Positions 1 to 10,900 of a stretch of DNA of 64,000 nt are shown one piece after another. Below the pieces are notes generated by a model. The model worked only from the letters and a program-made list of their open reading frames with translations. It searched no databases and had not been told where the DNA came from. The stretch's first letter is position 1, and each line of letters opens with the position of its first letter. The position numbers were made by a program, and so were the translations under genes. Source of the stretch: Phialocephala subalpina (Eukaryota > Ascomycota > Leotiomycetes > Helotiales > Mollisiaceae); contig FJOG01000034.1 in the NCBI GenBank assembly GCA_900073065.1, forward strand, positions 418,700 through 482,699, read 5' to 3'.

Positions 1-557
1 ACAGCTAGAGCATCACTTACTGGTAGCAATAATATTTCCTGGCTTTGATCTAGGACAAGGCATGACGAGGACCTTTTGAGTGTGATTCGTCCATTCACGA
101 TTTTCAGCTTCGAATCTTCGGTGAGACAACAGACTTTATATTGCCAGATTCGACCATTCTATGCCAACTTCAGCTCGGACATTGATCTCTTGCTCTTACC
201 ACGGTGAGCTCGGAACCTCCCCTTCGTCTTGTTTTGTTAATCTACATGCAGACCAAATTCCGAAGCAGTATCTGACTGCGAGACAACCCGCGGGGACCCT
301 ATGCTAGGCAACATTCAGAATAGCTTCACGAGCTAACTTACGTCAAACCACGTGCAGCAAGCACTTCATCCTCAAATGCACCTCCGCCGAGCTCAACCTC
401 TTCTACCGAATTGTTTGAGGCGTTCTATCATCTGCATGAGGTGACGACGTGCATTGAGTTCTGTTTGAGGTCGCTGTTTGTTGCGCGTCGTAAAATCGCA
501 GTCAACTTCCTAATCCGTCATCGTCGTCTATGAGAGGAGCCTCATTGGTGGTCGGTA
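1..557. other. Intergenic, upstream of the first regulator gene
   Basis: No reading frame with recognisable protein character was found on either strand. The composition is balanced, unlike the A+T islands elsewhere. The 3' part would hold the promoter and leader of the regulator that starts at 558; no specific promoter element could be defended. Confidence 0.4.
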
Positions 558-2385
558 ATGCCAGGGGCGAGAGGATCCCCTCAAGGATGTGGCACACGCA
601 AGAAGCGGAAGGTAGCGGTATGCAACCCTTTACTAACGCGTGTACTCGATCGCATGTCGTTCCGACATCCAATGATGTTCTTCTTTCCATTCAAGTATAC
701 AAGTACTTTACCGACGCTTTGATAGTGTGATCGCATGAGGCCATTTTGCCAGCGCTGCGTCAAAGCTGGTATTGAATGCAAAGGTATGAGAGAGTTGCAA
801 CATTCGTCAACCGAAATGCTTCGAATATCAATGCTACCGGCCGTCAAGCTCTCACCTCTGCTTTCCGGACTGAAGAGCCAAAGCAGAAATCACCTCGAAG
901 GCAGAATCATGCTTTTCCAATCACTAGGTTGAAGTCTGAATCCTCCACCACTTCCACTTCTACATCATCGGCGAGCAACACTACAGTGAAGCAAGAACCC
1001 CTCACTTCTAAAGAAGAACTCCAACTAGCCCTCCGAAATGGCACAGCCTCAGCCTCTCTCCACAACCACCAACAAATCCAAGGCACCTCAGTCATCAGAC
1101 TCCCAATGCTAGGTCTCATAACCCGCTACTACGTCGCAGAAGGAAATGCTCTCAACCAAGCAGAGCTATACCATCAAATCAGCTCAATCATCGATCCAGG
1201 TCCGGTCTTTGACTCCGCCATCTCAGCTGCAGCACTCACAAGATGTGGCAAGTAGATCATAAGCAGGAGATGGTTCTCCAAGGTACGGATCAGTATGTGA
1301 AAACCATCAGAGGTCTGATAAGTATTCTAATAGATCCGAAGAAGAGATTAGAGGACGAGACATTGGCGGTTTGTGTGCTGTTGTCTGCCTACGAGCTGTT
1401 TGCAGGCACTGATCCTTACCTGTCTCCATGGATCTCACATATGGACGGTGTGGCACAACTCATTCAACTACGCGGTCCTGAGAGGCATCAATCGTCTTTG
1501 GGTCATCAGATATTTCTGCATTATCGGACTAGTGCTGCATTGCAAGCGCTGATGTCCCGCAAGTCGTCTTTCCTCTCCTCATCAGAATGGCTTACGGTCC
1601 CATTCGCCATCACGCCTAAGGACTCCTTTCACCTCCTCTTCGACCTAGTCTTCGATCTGGCCTCGATCCTTGAATCTTTGGACTTGGCACCTCTCAGTGC
1701 TCAGACGGAGCTCGCCCGCCGACAAGAAAATGTGGCGAGGTGTGAAGCTCTGATGTCAAGATTTGAGAGGTGGTTTCAATCACTCAAATCCAGCCTGGGA
1801 GGCAGCGCTTGGACAGAGATCGCAAGCAGAGCCATTGTTCCCGAGGATGAGAAAGCCGAGGGGAAGGTATTTGAGACTTACTTCGAGTTTGAGAACTTAG
1901 TCATTGTCCAGGTCCTGTTAAGTTACTGGGGCGCATCGATAATTCTCCTCACAACCCTCCTCACCAACCTCACAATCCTTACCACCTCATCACCGACGTC
2001 ACCAACCCCGACTTCCAACCTACCTTCTATCTTCCCAGAATCAATCCCATCAACCATCCAAACGCACGCCCTAAACATCGCCCGCAGCATCCCCTTCTGT
2101 CTCAAACCCCAACACAAAACAGCCGGTCTTATCATCACTGTCCACCCTTTGCATGTCGCGATGCAAGTTTTTGATACGTTTGGGATGGGGAGGGAGGAGA
2201 GGTGGTGTAGGGAGGTTTTTGGGAGAGTTTGTAGGGGTGAGAATCCGTTTAGGGATGCGGCTTCAGACGGCGAAGTTGGAAGAAGAGAGAATGTTGATGA
2301 GAGGAGGGGAGAAGATGGGAGTGGGGAGTTGAAGTATCAATTGCATTTACCCGAGTTTGGGAAGGGTGCTTTGAGGTTGAGATGA
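558..2385 (+). pseudogene. Zn(II)2Cys6 fungal transcription factor, frame broken twice
   Basis: Fungal-specific transcription factor: an N-terminal zinc cluster and a C-terminal regulatory region of about 500 residues. The start at 558 gives MPGARGSPQGCGTRKKRKVA, then a GT-AG intron (618-725) leads into CDRMRPFCQRCVKAGIECKG. With this splice the cysteine spacing is canonical, except that the second ligand is Arg (cgc at 597). Right after the cluster the expected continuation YERVATFVNR lies one frame away, a one-base loss near 784. A second one-base loss occurs near 1250, where ALTRCGK should run into VDHKQEMVLQG. The body contains the family-typical segment ending HMDGVAQLIQLRGPERH (about 1438-1488). 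There are no other stops, so the gene is either freshly inactivated or mis-assembled at two short base runs. The C-terminus at 2385 follows a low-complexity charged tail. The target genes are unknown. Confidence 0.8.
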
Positions 2386-2975
2386 CAGGCCAACGGCGAA
2401 CTGAAAGGGAATTCCATCTCGCTGAAGTTCCGATAGACTGGACCCAGATCCAGCTCCGATGTCCGAGAGGAAGTGGGTGCGTCACGTACGACCACCAAGA
2501 GACTCTGGTTTCCCTTGAAACCCTCACTAGAGATCACTGCAGTACAATTTAGTATGAGACTATTTTCGTACAAGCCATGATATGTTATACTCTCAAGCGG
2601 GCGGCAATCTCAAACATGGCAGCAGCCTGGTCCAAACCTTGCTCCCAACCCAACTGTTGTACAACAGCTCACGTGCAGCTCTAAATATAGCTGCATACTA
2701 AATCGCTGGCCCAGCAAGGCTGTAGGCAGCAAAGGGATGGTTGGAAGTTTCTCCAAGTCGGCGATACCCAAAAAGTTTATCAACTGCACGACAAACTCTT
2801 GATACTGAAGCAAACGAGCCTCGATTATCGTGTAAGCCAACATGGTGAGCTATCTTACGCACAGCAAAGAAGTGCCATGCGAGACATCTAACAATGGAAT
2901 AGTCTTCCCCACCAGCGGTAGCACCGAATACGAATTGGCTGAAGCCGATCGCCTCCCCGCCGAATGCAACGCTAG
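2386..2975. other. Intergenic; possible unresolved first exon of the hydrolase gene
   Basis: About 590 bp separate the regulator's stop from the first clear hydrolase coding sequence. A small 5' exon of the next gene may lie here, because its open frame begins after an in-frame stop at 2973 without a good ATG. I could not choose one with confidence. Nothing else was seen. Confidence 0.35.
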
Positions 2976-4721
2976 AGTACGTGCTCATGCTGTCCCTCAG
3001 TCGATGTCGCGCTCGCGCTCACCTCGACAAGCATTGTCGCCGTACATGGAATGAACCTGGAGAACAATGACGACCATGCAGACAATACTTGGACCGACAA
3101 GAAGTCCGGAAAGAACTGGCTAAGGGATTTTCTTCCTTCGGAAATCCCATACGCAAGGATTCTAGCGTTCCAATACAACGCCAATGTCGTGTTTGGCGCA
3201 TCATCCGCCGGTGTGGAAGAGCAAGCCATAAACATACTACATCTCCTACAGTTAGAACGAAAGGTCTGCTGAACTTCCAGGCAAAATGTTATCGAATGGA
3301 GATGCTGATACGATCCGCGAACAGTTTATTAGTGCCCGACCGATCATCTTCATTGCGCACAGCCTCGGCGGGATTATTGTGAAACAGGCTCTTGTGACAG
3401 CATACCGTGGCGACGGAACGTATGTTATGATCTCCAACAGCACTTATGGTATCGCTTTCTTTGGCGTTCCTCATCATGGAACAAAGTATGCAACATGGGG
3501 AAGAATTGCTGCTCGCATTGTCGGGGTATCAGGTCAGATCAATGAGTCATTCCTGAACAGCATTGAGTTGGGTTCAGCATACAACGATATTTTAAGTATC
3601 AGGTTCGAGCCTCTTCTCAACAGATACAGATTTATTACCATTTGCGAGACGCTCCCGGAGGAAGTCAATGGTATAAATCTTGGCATAGTAAGTCTTATTC
3701 CGTTCTTATCTATTTAAAACACGCATCTGACCAGGCAAGATTGTCGACAAAACCTCAGCCGTCCTCGAGCTCGATGACAGTCAAGAGGGCAAGCTTTTCC
3801 TTAATCGTACTCATAAAACTATTTGCAAGTTCGCAAGTAACCTCGAACCTGAATGGAAACAAGTCTTGTGCATGCTTTGTTATGGCGCAGAGTCTGCTAT
3901 TAAGTCTTCAAACCACAGTCCCATGATCCTGAAGCGTAAGGAGATGTTCAAAGACTTGTCTTGGCGCTTAGAAGGTATGTACAAGTCGACTTTCCAGCAG
4001 CCGTGATGCATTGAGGCTCATATGACCATCAGAAACCTCAGAACAGTCTCTCTCTAGCAAACAAGCCATACAACGAGCTCAGGAGGTACTGAAGAATATC
4101 AAAGAAGATTCCGAGGAGAACGCTCATCTCCATGAAGTCCAACAACAAGTCGATCATCTCAACAGCGGCGTAATGGTCCTTGTTGGTTGGTTATTCTCAA
4201 TCCTCACGCCGATCCTGTTCGCCGTCCCCATTCTCATACCCCTTTCCTACATGCTGGCCTTTCTCCCACGTAAAGCCACGGTCATAGACAAAGCCAATGA
4301 AGTCCAAAAATCCCAGCAAGATATCGTCCAACTCGAACGACTGACTCTCGAAAGACTGGATGACCAGCGATCACTTGCACTGGAAGCTATCAACATGCTT
4401 CAAATTGCTTCAAACTCTGAATCTTCACAGGATGAGGACAGCACGGATGCATATAATTTCGTACTCATCCATCGATTGCAGCAAACGCTAGATCAACAGA
4501 CCGAGCGAATAGCCCGGGAGATGCACAAGCGCCAGCGAGTCTACGTAAAAGCAGAGGCGTATCTTAAGCAGCTTGAGGAAGGTCAAAGGGAAGCAGAAGG
4601 CATAGATGAGAGGGAATTTTATCCATGGGTTGCTGCAAAGGTTCGAGAGGATAGGGAAAAACAACTGGCCAGGCAACTGGGGAACCCGGTGGAGGAAGTG
4701 GAGGACGATAGTTGCTGCTAA
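2976..4721 (+). CDS. Alpha/beta-hydrolase (SERAC1/DUF676-like) with membrane and coiled-coil tail
   Basis: Putative serine hydrolase anchored in a membrane. Coding blocks: about 2976-3670, 3735-3974 and 4033-4721, joined by introns 3671-3734 and 3975-4032. Seen in order: a beta strand with VAVHG (3036-3050; oxyanion-type position), NWLRDFLP, the nucleophile elbow IAHSLGGIIVKQAL (about 3352-3393; Ser in HSLGG), GVPHHGT, then KIVDKTSAVLEL and a conserved TICKF block. These features match the hydrolase domain seen at the N-terminus of many fungal NLR-like proteins and in SERAC1. After it come a Gln/Glu-rich helical segment, a long hydrophobic stretch (about 4173-4268), a coiled coil (about 4290-4660) and the C-terminus EDDSCC. 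A final Cys-Cys is a known prenylation signal in Rab GTPases; lipidation here is inference. There is no NACHT or repeat domain. A one-base excess in aagg near 3263 breaks the frame between LERK and SAELPGK, and the true start is unresolved. Confidence 0.72.
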
Positions 4722-5199
4722 AGGTGGTTTGGGTAGCTGGATAATGTTGAGGCCGTAGCTGTGTAGACTTCGCACAGTATTATTAGCAGAATAGGCACGG
4801 ATATGAACAGCGAGGCAGGGACTTCGTGTCAATTGGGCTTAGGCAGGAGTATTGTGGATATTTCTTTATATATTTTTGTGTGGTAGTTATGGGGATATCA
4901 AGGGTTGGTGGACATTTCGACCAATGAACTTATCTAGAAATGCCCTTTACTTGCAACGAATGGTGCTATATGCTTTTCAAGAAGTGAACAGAGCACCCAT
5001 ATGGAGAATTTCTTGTCTTACGGACTTGAGGTGTCGGACAGGATGTCCGCCGAATCACCTGGCTTCAAGTAACAGCCACAAGGTACAGCACGGTGGACCA
5101 GACCAACTAGAAGCTATTGTAATGAAAAACAGATACTGTGAAATTTTTGAATTTATAATATCTGCTTAGCAAAAATTGGTACACGGCGAGGGCGGAAAC
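4722..5199. other. Intergenic, A+T content rising toward the island
   Basis: This is the 3' flank of the hydrolase gene, with increasing A+T content. The open stretch at 4852-5169 has no recognisable protein features and looks fortuitous. Confidence 0.4.
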
Positions 5200-5679
5200 A
5201 TGAATAACTTCTTTTTTATTCTCGCACAAGGTCTCGATGCCGTCCAAACGGAGGAGCTCAGCAACCAGGCCAACACAGAGAGCCTACTCGCAAGAATGGA
5301 CCGTGTCTATGAACAAGAAGCAGCGCAGGTCACTAACTTCAATTATCGAATTTCTGTTCCTCCACCACCAGGAACGCCATGGTACGACGAAATCACTAAT
5401 CCTACGAACGGCACCCTAACAACTCTACATCGGCCTCGACTTGTACAGAGCAAGATCTCGACCCGAATTTTAGAAGTTGATCTTGCTGTTATAGCTTTCT
5501 GTGGAGCTACCGCTTGATGGCTGACTAGAGATGCAGGGAAAGCCCACTTGCAGAAGAACCCGGCTAGTATCGCGGTGAAAACTAGCTTGCTTGTCGATAG
5601 TAACTTGCTTGAAATGATTCCTGAAGAAGTTGAATGGGATAATAATGGGAAGTTGAGAAGGAAAGGAATATTTGAATAG
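5200..5679 (+). pseudogene. Unknown protein, frame interrupted by TGA at the edge of an A+T island
   Basis: From ATG 5200 (MNNFFFILAQGLDAV) the frame encodes about 105 residues of ordinary composition, including the proline run ISVPPPPGTPWYDEI, up to TGA at 5515-5517. The same frame continues with normal protein character (WLTRDAGKAHLQKN to LRRKGIFE) to a stop at 5677-5679. The internal stop is one C-to-T change away from CGA (Arg), as RIP would produce, and the pure A+T island begins immediately afterwards. I do not recognise the family. It could also be two unrelated short frames. Confidence 0.35.
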
Positions 5680-6534
5680 GAAATATTTATTTTAATATAA
5701 TTTAATATATTTTATTATCAATTTATAATAATAAAATATTATAATTATACTTATATTATTAATTATATTATTAATTTATTTAAAAAATTTTTAATTATTC
5801 TTTTTTACTTTATTATAATTATTAATTTATTTTTAAATTTCGAGATTATAATATAAAGTTTCTATTAAAAAATTATAAAATAAAAAGAAATATATAATAT
5901 ATTAAATATTTATATAATATTATATTTATAATCACGTTAAATTAATCGTATTATATTATATATTATATGAAATATAATATTATTTTAGAAATTTCTATAA
6001 ATAGCCATATATATAAATTACTTTTATACGAAGTTATTATTTAATCATTCTAATTCCTTATTTTATTTCTATATAAAATATAAAAATAATATTTTATAAG
6101 CGATTATATTAATAAAACTATTATAAAAATTAAATTACTCGCAAAAAAATTATAAAATATAAAATTTTATTCTTATCCTATTTTATAAAGGATTATAAAT
6201 AAAGTTTTTTATTTTTGAATTTTTTACAAATAAAGTTTCTTTTTGCAAACTTTTTTTATAAAATTTAATAGGGTTTTATAAAGTGCCAAGATTATATAAA
6301 TATATAATATATATATAAATTTTATATATTTTTAAGAATTTTATATAATTATATATATTTTATATATATATTATATATTTATATAATCTTAGCATTTTAT
6401 AAGGCCTCGCTAAGCCCTATGGGTTTCTTTATAAGAGAAATAATAATATATCTTTACCTTATAAAGTATTTGTAAATCGGGTAAAATCTTGAAAATTCCC
6501 CTATGGGTTCCCCACGAGCAGTCTAGTAGAGGCT
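5680..6534. repeat. A+T island 1 (RIP-like)
   Basis: Nearly pure A and T with many TA steps, no coding capacity and a sharp left border at the end of the preceding frame. This is the usual result of repeat-induced point mutation (C-to-T) acting on transposon copies in ascomycetes. The adjoining transposase relic makes a transposon origin likely. Confidence 0.75.
6274..6405. repeat. Imperfect inverted repeat, arms of about 35 bp
   Basis: The left arm (about 6274-6310, containing tgccaagattatataaata) pairs with the right arm (about 6371-6405, containing tatttatataatcttagca) across roughly 60 bp of A+T. The arms keep a few G/C positions (aagtgccaag versus cttagcattt), so the pairing is not merely a property of A+T-rich DNA. 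It may be the fused ends of a transposon or a small foldback element. Confidence 0.55.
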
Positions 6535-7295
6535 TCCTTGCTAAGAGAGCCTCGAATATACAATAGCATATTAAAACGCAGTAAAGTCCCTCTGATTACC
6601 CTTTATTACTATGATTATAGGCGGCCTTCTTTAGAAGCGAAGGCCGAAGGCTAACTGTATCTTACTCCGTCAGAGGAGAAAGCCTTTGAAAAGTATTTGC
6701 AACTAATAGCTAACCTCGGGAATCCTGTGCGAATCAAGTGCCTACCTACCCTCGTTTTAGTATCGCCTGCCAGCGTTCGACGAATAAAGCGACTAAGCCT
6801 CTGGGCAAGACCTGGCCCCAGGGCTTCTAGAAGCGTTATTTAGTACTCAAATCACGACGAGTGGGGGCGGTGGCCTAGGAACACCACGAGAATAACATCT
6901 ATAATAAGATAACACGTTAATTTGAGGTAATTAGAGAGGTATTACAAGATCCGGCTATCCTCCCAGAGAATGTCTATAATATAGACGAGACTAGTATTGA
7001 ATCAGGTTTCTATTACCTATTTCCTTCCCTACTGCCTGAAGTATATCTATAGTTACCTACTATCGTCTCAATGGCCTATCTTAGGCACCAGCGTTCCTTA
7101 GATACTTAAAAGGAGGTTATCTCCTGTATCTAGACTCTTCAGATATTGCTCGCTCATTGAATATATCAACGATTTTCCCTGATCTGACAACTGGAGTCAT
7201 GCTGTGTATACTTGGCTCTATCCCGGTCCTTGTAAGTAAGGACGATCCGCGAGACTACAGAGGCGCGAGCGTTAAGCGCACGATGGTTACCGCCA
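6535..7295 (+). mobile_element. Dead pogo/Fot-type (Tc1-mariner superfamily) transposase
   Basis: Translated pieces, scattered over shifted frames with stops, match the order of a pogo-family transposase: YLTPSEEKAFEKYLQLIANL with NPVRIKCLP (HTH/CENP-B-like region, from about 6659), WFEVI-like remnants, PAILPENVYNIDET (about 6952-6992; the DET is part of the DDE core), then GVMLCILGSIPVLVSKDDPRD (about 7193-7252) and YRGASVKRTMVTAI (to about 7295). Several stops are TAA or TAG where Gln or Trp is expected, as C-to-T decay would give. The C-terminal third is missing. A 200-bp segment (6993-7192) interrupts the core. The element cannot be active. Confidence 0.75.
6993..7192. mobile_element. 200-bp insertion inside the transposase relic
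   Basis: The transposase residues NIDET (ending 6992) and GVMLC (starting 7193) are normally contiguous in this family. The 200 bp between them have no coding sense and begin and end next to act (6990-6992 and 7190-7192), a possible 3-bp target duplication. The ends share only atcagg in inverted orientation, so a MITE is possible but not shown. Confidence 0.4.
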
Positions 7296-7900
7296 TCAGT
7301 TGAATCCCATGATCACGTGTCACTGAGTTGACTGCTTGGTAGGCAGGTGTGTCACTGGGGAGACTGCTTAGTAGGCAGTCAGTGGCGTTAGGCAGATAGA
7401 GGAACTACTACTACTCTAAAGTAGTTATATATCTCCCCATAGGTAGTTTTAATGATCATCACACTTGCATCTTCAGTTCAGAGCTCCAAGTCCATCGAGT
7501 GTATAAGTGCAAACGGTAGGTCTTTGCTACCAATGATTAGCCAGCCACTACCCATCGAAGCAACTGGACTACATTCTCCACCCCGATAATTCACGCGAGA
7601 TACTACTTTTCTCGGTTAGCCCCCGCACTGAACTTCACCGCTTTAAGCAAGGCGCTGGTGCCTGGAAAATGTTCTGGTATCGTGCTAGTCGGTACATACT
7701 GAGGACAAGTACAAAGCATTGAGTTTTGGAGTATTTATTGTATTATCCAACGCAGTTTGAATCACGTGATTCTTCAAGTCTGTTGTGTTTAATGTCAAGA
7801 ATGGTAGTGGAGATGAGTATACCGCGCACAAGAATACATCTTTCCATGTCTTTTGAACACCAAGATGACTCACCCGGTACCTCTAACTCTTCCAGTCAGT
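7296..7900. other. Gene-free stretch with short tandem repeat
   Basis: About 600 bp between the transposase relic and the 3' end of the HET gene. It contains a 30-bp near-duplicate pair (7317-7346 and 7349-7378) and a segment near 7420-7500 that looks like a degenerate transposon end. No coding sequence is supported. Confidence 0.4.
7317..7378. repeat. Two tandem 30-bp units
   Basis: Unit 1 (7317-7346) and unit 2 (7349-7378) both begin gtgtcactg and end gtaggcag, with differences only in the middle. A weaker third remnant follows at about 7379-7397. Confidence 0.6.
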
Positions 7901-10900
7901 TTATGCTAACCTAACTATTTTTAATACCGGCCCCGCCTCCTCCCACGCGCGTGCATGAATCCTCGCAACTGTGATTCTCTCCCCAAACTGATGACCCATA
8001 TCCAAATCCACTGCGAGGACGTTGACCAGGCCACTTCCCGGCCCAATGTCAGGATAGACCTCGTCATCGAACAACTTGATCTCCCCCTCGGCGCGATATG
8101 GCCCGCTTCGCTTCCAAAAGGTATCCTCATGTCGACTGACCCCTACCAGAATCATCTTGCTCTCCGCGTCTCCGCTCACGCCTCGCCCTATGTATACATA
8201 CCCGGTCTGCTCCCACCATAGTCCGCAACGCTTACCATTTCGGTCGAGGATATGACGCACCGCTTGCTGACTGGAGGAGTGGATGTGGTGGATAGTGGAG
8301 ATGAACTCGCGCTGCGTGGAGATGGTAAAGGCGGAGAGAGGCACCGTGGAAGCGCGGAATTGGAGGACGTTGGGTAGCGAAGGGGGAGCAGTGGGCTTGT
8401 TCTCGGTGCCTGCATTATTTAGAGTCAAGTTTATCATGGAAGCCGAAGCATCTTCAAGAGCAGCAGAAGTAGGGTGTCCCCTTTTCAATGGACCAACAAC
8501 TTTCTGCTGCATCCGTCCAGGTATGGTTTGCAGCTCCCCCTCGTCTAGATTGATGACGAACTCTTCGATTAGTGATGTGGGCAGCGGCTCGTCGGGGAGC
8601 ATCTCAGCAAACAGCCTGTACTCAACAGCCCCAGTCCAGCCAACCCACGACCAGCTGGGGAATCGTCTATCGACTTTCTCATCAAAGGTTGGCTGCGCAC
8701 TGGGACCGTAAACTTCCTGAAATGTGTTGCTATTCGTGGGCAGCAGCTGACCGACAACAGGCCTACCTTTCATATTTTGACGGTTAAAAATATATAGCAG
8801 GTGTCCCCGACGCAGAAGCCGCCCCGTAGGCGCCCAAAGCAGTGCCAAGTTGAGAGCGGACGCAGGTAGGCCGCAGACGATGTCACTCTGAAACGATACG
8901 TTGAGGATAGCAAAAGTTCCTAGGAACGCGTTGATGATGTCCCCATCGTAAGATAGCTTCCGAGGAGTGTACTTCTCAACGAGCTTCGCGTACGCGGCGA
9001 AAGTCTTGGCTAGGCACGGTTCAGGGGCTAAGTCTGAGAGGACGTCGTGGTGGATATCTGACAGCGGGTTGTCGAGAGAGGTCGTGATAGCCTTGTTGCC
9101 GCTGTCTTCGTCCCAGAGCTTCATTTTGGTGCGCACAGGGCTGTTAACGCCGCACTCGGAAAGCACCTGGCGGCCACACTGGAAGTACACGTATTGGTCC
9201 GCGAAGTAGAGGCACCGCCGCGAGAGCAGCCGTTCCTGAAACGTCCACCCGCGCGTCTCCCAGTGCGAAGTCTCAAGGGCAAGATGCAATGGTGGCGGGG
9301 TCGCTACTAGATGGAGAGTGACCTTTTCCTTTCTGTCTGCCGACTTAGGATCTAGATGAAAATCTGGACTGTAGTCCAAGTCTGTGCTCTCCGCATCTGT
9401 CACAAGCATCTCAACCTGCTGTGGTGAACGGGTGCCAGGTCTTACGCCAGGTAGCCCTGCGTCCGCGCTGGCACCCTGTAGAGCCACTACTGTTGCAAAG
9501 GCTCGACTGTAGATTACGTCCATGCGTTTGATATCGCGCATCTTGTTCTCGAGATCATCCTGCACGATACATAGTGCATCGACCCAGAGATAGCGCTCAT
9601 TGAGGCCACGAACCAGCGCGATAGCGTCAGCGACTGTGTTTGGAAGCTGTCGAGGCAAGCCCTCCTTCTGGCAGCGGGATCCGTAGTTTGCGAGCAATGT
9701 CGGGTCCATGTCAACTGTGCCCCACACGTAGCTTAACGTAAAGTATTTGATGGCTGAAGTACTGGGTACAAGGCAGTTGTCAATCACATCGATGACGACA
9801 AGGGGTATTTCGGCGTCATCGGAGTGCTCACCGCGATAGTAGTCACTGCTAATGCACGCTTCACCATGGGCTAGTTCACAATCGTTAAGCCAGCGCCTGA
9901 GCAGGCGGAGATCGACTTGCTGACCGGTCATGAAGCAGAGGGGCCCATTACTACCACCACGAGATTGGCCTTCCTGAGCGTCTCTAACGAAGTCTTGAAA
10001 CTCAAGGCATTGTTCCTTCGCCTCCCACCCTTGTCGCAGAGCCGTCGTGTAGTTACTCTCCGTGACCATCCTCAGCTCTCCTACTTCCCGCATACCGTAC
10101 TCGACCGTCAGGATCTCCTCTTTGCTACCCTGGACCAGACTCACTCGTAGCTGCACGCCTTGTATTTCGCGGTCGATGGCAGCGAGGCGCGGATGGAGGG
10201 TGTTTGTTACGGGATCCGTGACAACAAGCGAAAGTACAAGTCGGCAGATTGAGCAGTGCCGTCGCAGCTCGAGTTGTTGCCAAGTGCCGAAAGGCAAAGA
10301 CAAGGACTCTAGTTTCCATTTGAAACTGGGGCGACTGTCCACCTTCTCAGCCGTGGGGCTTACCAGCTTGAGCAGACGGCACATGTAGCAGAGTTTTGGG
10401 TTCGGGTGCTTGCCATCCGCTTTGGCCTTCTCCACACTCTCCTTCTCGAGCCGCGTTTGTAGTGCCACGAACTCGGTGTACGACATTGGCTCGCGGGGGT
10501 TGCAGCCGAGGATGTCAGCCATGAAGCCGCTTAGATCCATTATAACTCGTTCGTTGGTCGGGTCCACGGCTAAGCTCCGCAATCCCAGTTTCGTTTTGTA
10601 CTCCTCGGGTTTCCACCGAGGGCGCGACAAGCGATCTTCGAGTTCGGCTTTCTCATTAAGGTCGATTTCGTTCGCTCGTCTCTGAGCATCTTCTTCAGTT
10701 ATTGCTTCCTTGCGAGAGGCAGCATCAGCATAGATCCCTAGAAGAGTAACAAACTCATTCTTGACACTGAGAATTCCATTGACGAAGTCCTTGGAATTGC
10801 AAGTCCTGGCTATCTGGTCGTATAGCTTTTCAGCTCCTACGTCTCGGACTTGTCCAGGCGAGGCCAGAGACAGCTTGCGGACATTAATTGACAGGCCGTA

